A stretch of 25,365 nt of DNA from an uncultured Ruminococcus sp. (GTDB taxonomy: Bacteria; Bacillota; Clostridia; Oscillospirales; CAG-272): NCBI GenBank assembly GCA_900551005.1, contig URUL01000018.1:1-25365 (forward strand), read 5' to 3'. Below, one piece after another: positions 1 through 5,731 of this stretch. The notes beneath the pieces were generated by a model. It was not told the origin of the DNA. It saw only the letters and a program-made list of their open reading frames with translations, and made no database searches. The position numbers and the translations under genes are program-made. Positions within the stretch are counted from its first letter, which is position 1, and each line of letters begins with the position of its first letter.

Positions 1-130
1 ATCAACTACTGCTATCTGGTGAATAAATATGACGACAACGAGAAGGTGAACTGTCTGGAGATGCGCCCCGCCGCCTTCTTTGTGAACGAAACCCCAGACG
101 AGCTCTTCTTCAAGCAGTACATCAAAGATA
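1..130 (+). other. Possible plus-strand coding fragment at left edge
   Basis: In frame +1, codons 1-40 encode a protein-like stretch rich in Asn, Asp, Tyr, Glu and Lys (for example YDDNEKVNCLEMRPAAFF), with G or C at the third position in 32 of 40 codons. The antisense frame of the polymerase gene over the same bases has only 19 of 40 and encodes an unusual run of Val, Ile, Leu and His. Further right the polymerase frame recovers about 65-80 % GC3. The plus frame stays open to 453 but reads there as an ordinary antisense shadow. I do not recognise the peptide. It may be the end of another gene joined at a recombination or assembly junction near base 130. Confidence 0.3.
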
Positions 131-3100
131 AAATCCCGCCTGTCCATCGCCTCGGCATAGCGGATTGCCTGAAACGGCGGCGTGATCTTTGCAAGGCACA
201 ACCGACAGGCGGTGGCTACCGCCTCGCGGTAATCCACGCCCGGCAAACGGGAGTGGTAAGCGTCGATCATAGCCGTCATCTCTGGTGTATCGTTTTTGTA
301 GTGCAGTTTGCTTTTGTCAGCCAGCCTGTTGGTGTCGTCAATATCACAGATGATGTCGCCGAACACCCGATACCCGCCCATGCGGAAGTCCGAGAACAAG
401 CCGTCATACGCCCGAAAAGCCTCTTCTGGGAGATATTCCTGCAAGAAGGATAAACGCTCCTCCGGCTTCATGAAATGCCACTGTTCGGCTCGTAACGCGT
501 CACGGACGGCTTTGATGTGCGTTGCGTCCATCCCGGTGAACAGTGCATACAAACTGTCGGTATCATAGGTGTTTTCCTGATCCCGCATGGTCAGAATACG
601 GTCAATATCCCGGCGCTTGGAGTTGCCCGGCGTCGGGTGCTTGCGCGACCGAATACGCCGCAGGCAACGGTCATAGGTGTCGATCAGCGTTCGGATCGGC
701 GGGAACAGTGACGGGTCAAGATTATCTTTCCAATTCGGATGCCTGGCAAAAGTGAACAGTTCTGCGGAAGGTGCAGGCTTTATTACTTTTCGTGGCGTGT
801 GCTTTTTCAGCATGTGGGCATAGTATGGCAGCTTCTCTACATTTGCCGTGACGCTCTCCCAGTCTGTCCCGTCGATATAATCCTTCATCTGCTCAGCAAA
901 GGTGTCCTCATACCATGCAGGGCGGTCTTCCGCATCCTCAAGCAGTCGCTTGTATTTCAGATACCGGCTGCGCAGCTTGTCGTCGGTGTGCAGGTATGCC
1001 GACAGGTCGGGCTTGATACCGCTTTTGGCAGAGTCGATCTCAAGTCCCGTCAGAATCGCAAGCGTTTCGGTTTCCTGTCTGCACTTTTCTTTGATGTCGG
1101 TATCCGCATTTTCATCGTAAGCGAGAATACTGCGGTCAAGAGCGGCATTGGAAATCTGCCCGACACGCGAGGAAAAGGTGTTTTTGACTGCCTCAAACCG
1201 AGCGTGCAGGTCATTTGCATCCCGCAACTGCGGATCGGCAGTCGGAATACTGAGCAGGGGCAGATTGTTCCGGTTCGAAAATCTGTCTTCAAATGGATTC
1301 GCCGTTTCCTTATAGTGAGAGGCGATACTTTCACATATGACCGGCTCAAGGATGACTTTGACCATATCCCCGTCATAGTCCGCACCGCCGAGCCGTTCGG
1401 CAATGAGCGACCACGGTTCTACCATTACAACACCAGACAGGTGTGAAAGATACCGACGGCGGATGTCATGCTCATGGCTTTGCGGATATACCACGACCTC
1501 CTCGTTCTTTGCAATATGCGGATTGCGTAGGATCGCCGTCATGTGACTGCCGGTTAGACCATAGGCGGTTGTGTAACGGCAACGCGCGTCAAGCAGCTCC
1601 CGGTAGATCTCCTCCGCATTTCTGTTGCCGTCCGTATAGGGTTTTAGCAGTTCGGCAAGAAACAAAGTCAGATCCGCCGAAAGATAGGCGACTCTTCCGC
1701 GCACGAGCAGATTGCCGCGGGCAAAATTCCGCAAAATGGTATCCGCAGCGCGGTTAAGCTCCCGCCGGTATTCTTTTTCCGCAAGCAAAAGGTCATTGCG
1801 AAAAAGCATCCCGGCAAGGCGGTAGCCACGGCTTTTCGGATTTTTCGGTGCATGGTCGACATAGTAGTCAAACTGAAACCATTCGTCGTTGAGAAGGCGG
1901 TAGTAGATCTCCTCGGTCGTTTTGGTCAGCCACGCTCCGGTATCGCTGTCGTTTTGCTCATCCTCTCTGTCCATGTGCTCTTTCATCCAATCAAACGGCA
2001 AGTCAACCGGTCTGAACTGCTCACCGCTCAGGGCGAGGGTAGAAAGGAACTGATAGTTCAGATCGGTAAACTGTTCACTATCCGTGCGGTTTACGCCCGT
2101 AATATACAGTGTGTGACGGTAGGCGCGCAGGCGTTTCAGATATTCCTCAAAGGTCAGCCCGTTTTCCGTCATCCAACCGCATCCTTTGAATTGGCTCCTC
2201 GTCAGAATCATCCGGACGCGTTCAATTGGATGTTCCACACCCCACAGATCCGTGATTTTCGTGACGGTTGCCTCACGGAACAGTCCGTGAAAGTCCACCT
2301 CATGCACCATGCCCTTGATATACGGCATCCGGATCTGGAACGAGGTATGAATGTGCTTTCCGCAGTACAACCGATCGATCTCTTCCGCAAGCGCAGGGGA
2401 AAGAATGCCTTCGCCGTCAAACAGCGTGACCGCGACATCACTCTTTTTCTCCACTCTCTCGTAGTTGCGAACATCGCCGACACCTGTCGTGTCTTCCACG
2501 GTGATGACATCAATATCGGGATATACGGCAGTGGGATTGTCAACCACGACAATAGCATCCTTGTCCCACAGCATATCCGTTTCTATGCGTGTTCCGCTCG
2601 AAAACAGCAGACCGTTATAGGCGTAGAGCTTGGCCAATCGGCAAACGCCAAGTGTCATGCCGACCGTCATCCGGCGGGAAAGCGCCTCATAAATATCTGC
2701 ACGGACAAAAGAAAGAACAGCGCTGCGGCTCATGCTGCCCGAGCGTTCAAAGGCGAGATAGCGTGCGTCTCCCTGACCGAAGTTCAATGTGATCCCCTCC
2801 GGGGAAAACATGGCTTCGGTCTTTTTTTGCATGAGCGCCGCTTTCGGGTTATCCGCATCCCGATCAAATATTCCTTTGAAGTCAAGATAGAGTATTACAT
2901 CCGCAAGATCGGAGATCAGCATGTCTGAGGTGTGCTCTTTGTATTTTTTCCCACGGAGGATGCACATAGCCTGAAAGAAAATGGCGTTGTCCTCCTGCCA
3001 GGTATCTCCGTCCCCCATGATGACGCTTTTCGTCTGCGCCGGTGTCAGTGCGAAAGAATAATGCTCCTTATCGATTGGTTTGGCATAGGACAGCATCGCC

Positions 3101-3141
3101 TGCACCGACAGTCGCCGTATAAGGTATCTGAGTTTCGCCAT
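1..3141 (-). CDS. RDR-like single-chain two-barrel RNA polymerase (partial, runs off left edge)
   Basis: Reading the complement of frame 1 from the ATG at 3141 gives 1,047 codons with no stop up to base 1, so the C-terminus is missing or altered. A GGAGG Shine-Dalgarno lies 5 nt upstream. The translation carries the ordered landmarks of the eukaryotic RNA-dependent RNA polymerase family: DGEGILSP (residues 242-249, compare DGxGxISP), FQIRMPYIKGM (268-278, compare QIRxxGxKG), an RNPH block (539-542), then GGADYDGD, whose Asp588/Asp590/Asp592 form the Mg-binding DxDGD of two-barrel polymerases, then VGQISNAA (660-667) and a GLEIDSAKSG block (699-708, compare AVDFPKTG). Known relatives of this fold include QDE-1/RDRs and the phage SPbeta YonO polymerase. 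I infer a template-dependent RNA polymerase; whether it copies DNA or RNA cannot be told. It is divergent from a replication ATPase in a mobile element. The last ~45 residues look non-native (see the left-edge finding). Confidence 0.85.
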   Translation of the reverse strand, partial: MAKLRYLIRRLSVQAMLSYAKPIDKEHYSFALTPAQTKSVIMGDGDTWQEDNAIFFQAMCILRGKKYKEHTSDMLISDLADVILYLDFKGIFDRDADNPKAALMQKKTEAMFSPEGITLNFGQGDARYLAFERSGSMSRSAVLSFVRADIYEALSRRMTVGMTLGVCRLAKLYAYNGLLFSSGTRIETDMLWDKDAIVVVDNPTAVYPDIDVITVEDTTGVGDVRNYERVEKKSDVAVTLFDGEGILSPALAEEIDRLYCGKHIHTSFQIRMPYIKGMVHEVDFHGLFREATVTKITDLWGVEHPIERVRMILTRSQFKGCGWMTENGLTFEEYLKRLRAYRHTLYITGVNRTDSEQFTDLNYQFLSTLALSGEQFRPVDLPFDWMKEHMDREDEQNDSDTGAWLTKTTEEIYYRLLNDEWFQFDYYVDHAPKNPKSRGYRLAGMLFRNDLLLAEKEYRRELNRAADTILRNFARGNLLVRGRVAYLSADLTLFLAELLKPYTDGNRNAEEIYRELLDARCRYTTAYGLTGSHMTAILRNPHIAKNEEVVVYPQSHEHDIRRRYLSHLSGVVMVEPWSLIAERLGGADYDGDMVKVILEPVICESIASHYKETANPFEDRFSNRNNLPLLSIPTADPQLRDANDLHARFEAVKNTFSSRVGQISNAALDRSILAYDENADTDIKEKCRQETETLAILTGLEIDSAKSGIKPDLSAYLHTDDKLRSRYLKYKRLLEDAEDRPAWYEDTFAEQMKDYIDGTDWESVTANVEKLPYYAHMLKKHTPRKVIKPAPSAELFTFARHPNWKDNLDPSLFPPIRTLIDTYDRCLRRIRSRKHPTPGNSKRRDIDRILTMRDQENTYDTDSLYALFTGMDATHIKAVRDALRAEQWHFMKPEERLSFLQEYLPEEAFRAYDGLFSDFRMGGYRVFGDIICDIDDTNRLADKSKLHYKNDTPEMTAMIDAYHSRLPGVDYREAVATACRLCLAKITPPFQAIRYAEAMDRRDFIFDVLLEEELVWGFVHKEGGGAHLQTVHLLVVVIFIHQIAVVD

Positions 3142-3166
3142 GGAGACCTCCGTAATTGTTTTTTAT

Positions 3167-3195
3167 AGTATACCATAGATTGCTAAGAAAATCAA
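3167..3195 (-). promoter_or_regulatory. Sigma-A promoter of the polymerase-like gene
   Basis: On the minus strand TTGATT (3190-3195) and TATACT (3167-3172) are separated by 17 nt, close to consensus, and lie 26 nt upstream of the polymerase start codon. The same 110-base spacer must also carry the start signals for the divergent ATPase gene, so the two may be co-regulated. Confidence 0.7.
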
Positions 3196-3198
3196 TTC

Positions 3199-3244
3199 GT
3201 ATTTTTATAACTACTCCCATATCAATAAAAAACAGCAGAAAGGA
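3199..3244 (+). repeat. Leader motif copy 1 (TTATAA ... CTCCCATATCA ... AGAAAGGA)
   Basis: The 11-mer CTCCCATATCA at 3214-3224 sits between TTATAA (3205-3210) and the AGAAAGGA ribosome site of the ATPase gene. The same three blocks in the same order recur at 5109-5146. This may be a shared promoter or operator, or a duplicated leader. Confidence 0.5.
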
Positions 3245-3251
3245 TGTTCAG

Positions 3252-5009
3252 ATGAACGAAAACAAAAACCAAATCAAAGACTTTTACTCCGCGCCATATT
3301 ATACGGAGAACGGATGCCTGTGTTATCTTCCTGTTGGCAGGCAGGATTCACCGGGCATTATGCTTTGTAATTTTGCACCGCGTATCGTGCGTGAAGTGAT
3401 CGTAGATGACGGCGCGGAAAAGACAAGGCGATACCTGATTGGCGGCACTGACGCAAACGGAAATAACTTCACGCCTGTGGAGGTTCCTGCAGGGGAACTT
3501 GAAAAAATGTCATGGATCGCCAACAATCTGGATGCTTCCTGCGATCTTTGTGTAGTCAGTCAGGTGGAAAAGCATGTGCGATGTGCCATCAAGACAACGG
3601 CGAGATTTGCCGACAAGCGGTATATCTTCTCGCATACCGGGTGGAAGAAGATCGGAGGTGAATGGCACTATCTTCTGCCCGGGGACAAGACCTATCAGGT
3701 TGAGCTGAAGGGAAAGCAGAGGAATTACTACGGTGCCGAAGGCATGAGCCGAGAGGATGCGGAGGACCTTGTCAAATTGCTCTCGGGCGGTATGATGCCC
3801 GACGAGGTACTCCTGCCGTGCCTCGCCACGGCATTCCTCTCACCTCTCAATGAGTTCCTTCGTCAGATCGGGCATGAACCGAAATATCTTTTAACCCTCA
3901 TCGGCAGAACCGGCAGCATAAAAAGCACGGTAGCGGCGCTTATGCTGTCTTTCTTCGGCAACTTCTCAGCAACCGACTTACCAATGAGCTTCCGAGATAC
4001 GGCAAACAGCATCGTTCACAACGCCTTTACTCTGAAGGATGTACTGACCTGCGTAGACGATTACCACCCGACGGCAAGGTCGGATGCAAGTCAGATGAAG
4101 GCTACTATGCAAACCTTGGCAAGAGGTTACGGCGACAGAGCCGCACGAAACCGACTCGGCTCAGATATCACATTGAGAGAGCCACGCCCGCCGCAAGGCA
4201 ATGTCATTGTCACGGCAGAGTTTGCACCCGACATTGGAGAAAGCGGAACGGCACGTCTTTTCTGTATTGAGATGAAGCCGGGCGGTATCAATCTTCCTCT
4301 TTTGACCGAAGCACAGGACAAGGCTCTTGAAGGAAAATACGCCGCTTGTATGCGCGGGTACACAGATATGTTGAAGTTCTTTGCGGACAAGGGCGAGATC
4401 TGCAATATGCTGAAATCCGATTTTACCACGTATCGAAGCAAATGGCGTGACCGCCTGAGAGAAAATGAAATACAGTTTCATGACCGACTTCCCGACACGC
4501 TTGCGTGTTTGGAAATCGGTTTTTCTTTTATGGAGATATTTCTATCTGCCGAAGCACACATGGACGAAAAAGGTATCACAGCTCTTAATGAGCGTTTTGA
4601 AAATGTTCTTCTGTACCTTGCCGCAAGGCAATCCGAGTCGATAGAGCAAGACAGACCGACGCATATATTCCTCCGCAAGCTGTATTCTCTGATTGAGTGC
4701 GGGCAGGTGTGTCTCATTCCGGCATCGAGCAGGCTTGAAACATTACCGAAGAACTATATCGGGTATGAGGATGAAACCTATTACTATCTCATGCTGGATG
4801 CTTCTCACAAGGCTGTCAAACGGTTATGCGGAGAGCAGGACGAAGGCTTTGCTATCTCTGCCAAGTCTCTTTCCAAGGCGCTTGCCGACGAGGGATTAAT
4901 AGAACAAGACGAAAGCGGAACGAACACAAAAACGATGCGGTTCGGCGGCAGACTCAAACGGGTTATGCTTCTTCGCAAGGATAAGGCAAATAAGTTGGTA
5001 TCTGTGTAA
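3252..5009 (+). CDS. DUF927-like replication ATPase/helicase of the element
   Basis: A 585-residue P-loop ATPase. The Walker A is GRTGSIKST (residues 218-226), a variant with Ser-Ile-Lys in place of the more usual GKT, and the Walker B is VLTCVDDYHP (264-273); this DDYHP block is typical of DUF927 and related plasmid and phage primase-helicase proteins. About 215 N-terminal residues precede the ATPase core, and the last ~60 residues (KSLSKALADEGLIEQ and on) look like a winged-helix DNA-binding tail. Family members are thought to be replicative helicases of mobile elements; the exact role here is inferred. I chose the ATG at 3252 because AGAAAGGA lies 7 nt upstream; an open extension back to 3156 has no ribosome site and overlaps the divergent promoter. 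It is divergent from the RDR-like gene and followed at once by the inverted repeat at 5014. Confidence 0.8.
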   Translation: MNENKNQIKDFYSAPYYTENGCLCYLPVGRQDSPGIMLCNFAPRIVREVIVDDGAEKTRRYLIGGTDANGNNFTPVEVPAGELEKMSWIANNLDASCDLCVVSQVEKHVRCAIKTTARFADKRYIFSHTGWKKIGGEWHYLLPGDKTYQVELKGKQRNYYGAEGMSREDAEDLVKLLSGGMMPDEVLLPCLATAFLSPLNEFLRQIGHEPKYLLTLIGRTGSIKSTVAALMLSFFGNFSATDLPMSFRDTANSIVHNAFTLKDVLTCVDDYHPTARSDASQMKATMQTLARGYGDRAARNRLGSDITLREPRPPQGNVIVTAEFAPDIGESGTARLFCIEMKPGGINLPLLTEAQDKALEGKYAACMRGYTDMLKFFADKGEICNMLKSDFTTYRSKWRDRLRENEIQFHDRLPDTLACLEIGFSFMEIFLSAEAHMDEKGITALNERFENVLLYLAARQSESIEQDRPTHIFLRKLYSLIECGQVCLIPASSRLETLPKNYIGYEDETYYYLMLDASHKAVKRLCGEQDEGFAISAKSLSKALADEGLIEQDESGTNTKTMRFGGRLKRVMLLRKDKANKLVSV

Positions 5010-5013
5010 AAAA

Positions 5014-5072
5014 TGGCGTAACAAACGGAACAGCCGAAAAACGGGAGCGCGGTTGTTTCGCTTGTTACGCCA
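5014..5072. repeat. Long inverted repeat, candidate oriT
   Basis: The arms at 5014-5036 and 5050-5072 pair over 23 positions with three differences; the outer 11 bp (TGGCGTAACAA / TTGTTACGCCA) are perfect, and two of the three differences would still be G-U pairs in RNA. The loop is 13 nt. It begins 5 nt after the ATPase stop codon and has no T-run behind it, so it does not look like a terminator. Its place just upstream of mobC and the relaxase gene is where mobilizable elements usually keep oriT. An origin of replication is an alternative. The nic site cannot be assigned. Confidence 0.5.
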
Positions 5073-5108
5073 AATTCAGATAAGCAGGTACTTTCTTTCT
5101 GCATAATT

Positions 5109-5146
5109 GTATTTATAAATACTGCTCCCATATCATCAGAAAGGAG
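5109..5146 (+). repeat. Leader motif copy 2 (TTATAA ... CTCCCATATCA ... AGAAAGGA)
   Basis: CTCCCATATCA at 5125-5135 lies between TTATAA (5113-5118) and AGAAAGGA, as upstream of the ATPase gene at 3199-3244. Here it leads only to an 11-codon open frame. Confidence 0.5.
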
Positions 5147-5156
5147 GAAAAGCGAA

Positions 5157-5192
5157 TGATAGAAATTGCGGACAATGTACACGAGTCGTAGC
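5157..5192 (+). other. 11-codon open frame behind a strong ribosome site
   Basis: AAAGGAGG lies about 9 nt before an ATG that opens a frame of only 11 codons (MIEIADNVHES, stop TAG at 5190-5192). The stop falls inside a perfect 8-bp hairpin (5184-5201). It could be a leader peptide, or the head of a gene cut off when the hairpin-rich sequence behind it arrived. I cannot tell which. Confidence 0.3.
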
Positions 5193-5340
5193 TCTACGAC
5201 TTCCCGCTTCAGCGGGGCAAGCAGAGCGTTTGGACTCCCACCGCCAAAGGCGGCTGGAGCCAAACGCATTTATTTTTTTCGGGCGGAAGCCCGAACCCAC
5301 TTACCTTTTCTTTGCGAAAAGAAAAGGGTAAGCCAAAAGA
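5184..5340. repeat. Cluster of hairpins, probable extragenic palindromic repeat
   Basis: This stretch holds five inverted repeats in a row: AGTCGTAG/CTACGACT (5184-5201), CCCGC-TTCA-GCGGG (5203-5216), the terminator at 5226-5279, CGGGC-GGAA-GCCCG (5280-5293), and a 14-bp stem with one bulge (5300-5313 with 5318-5332) followed by a partial echo of its arm (CCAAAAGAAACG). No gene fits. A stem followed by an echo of its arm also occurs at 24991-25020 near the right edge, so both may belong to a repeat family of the host; alternatively the cluster is part of the oriT region. Confidence 0.5.
5226..5279 (+). terminator. Rho-independent terminator upstream of mobC
   Basis: An 8-bp outer stem GCGTTTGG (5226-5233) / CCAAACGC (5260-5267) continues inward through CTCC/GGAG and CCGCC-AAA-GGCGG, and is followed by ATTTATTTTTTT. 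It would stop transcripts from the ATPase side, so mobC probably has its own promoter. Confidence 0.7.
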
Positions 5341-5380
5341 AACGAATTTAATTATACAATTTTCAAAGAGGTGATTTGTC

Positions 5381-5725
5381 ATGGCGACCAAAGGTCGCAA
5401 ACGAAACAGAAAAAAGTCCTTTTGGGTAACAGAGGGCGAATGGAAAGCAATTGAAAAGATTGCCGCCGGTATCGGCATGGGCATCGGTGAATATCTTCGC
5501 ATCTCAGCGCTCGGCAAGACAATCTATCAGATTGAAGAACTGAAGCCGGTTCTTCATGAGCTGAAATGTATCAGCCGCAATCTCAATCAGCTCACCATGC
5601 TCTCGCATCAGGGCGTGGTGCGGACAGTCAATCTGACCGCAACGGCGGATGGCATCGGTCGGTGCTATGAGGCAATCAACAAGCTGTACGCCAACACCGA
5701 TGCGGTGATACAGGGCGGAGGTTGA
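5381..5725 (+). CDS. mobC: MobC-like relaxosome accessory protein
   Basis: A basic 114-residue protein. The N-terminus (KGRKRNRKKSFWVTEGEW) is followed by a ribbon-helix-helix-like segment around residues 12-45, and then by the helical region ELKCISRNLNQLTMLSHQG (about 63-81), which matches the LxxIGNNLNQIARxxN signature of MobC. MobC proteins bind oriT and help the relaxase open the strands. The start is supported by AGAGGTGA 7 nt upstream. Its last codons (GGA GGT TGA) form the Shine-Dalgarno of the relaxase gene 6 nt downstream, so the two are translationally linked. Confidence 0.85.
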   Translation: MATKGRKRNRKKSFWVTEGEWKAIEKIAAGIGMGIGEYLRISALGKTIYQIEELKPVLHELKCISRNLNQLTMLSHQGVVRTVNLTATADGIGRCYEAINKLYANTDAVIQGGG

Positions 5726-5731
5726 TGTCCT

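Noticed and set aside
19..2928. Long plus-strand open frames (19-453, 739-1446, 1852-2928)
   Set aside because: They are codon-aligned antisense shadows of the minus-strand polymerase gene, with no ribosome sites and implausible composition. Only the first ~130 bases keep a plus-strand coding signal.
3156..3251. Upstream extension of the ATPase gene
   Set aside because: No ribosome site, and it crosses the divergent promoter; the ATG at 3252 has AGAAAGGA at a good distance.
4127..5009. Minus-strand open frames inside the ATPase gene
   Set aside because: Antisense shadows of a gene with clear Walker motifs.
4955..5380. CRISPR-like array in the hairpin-rich region
   Set aside because: The palindromes differ in sequence and spacing; there are no regular repeats with unique spacers.
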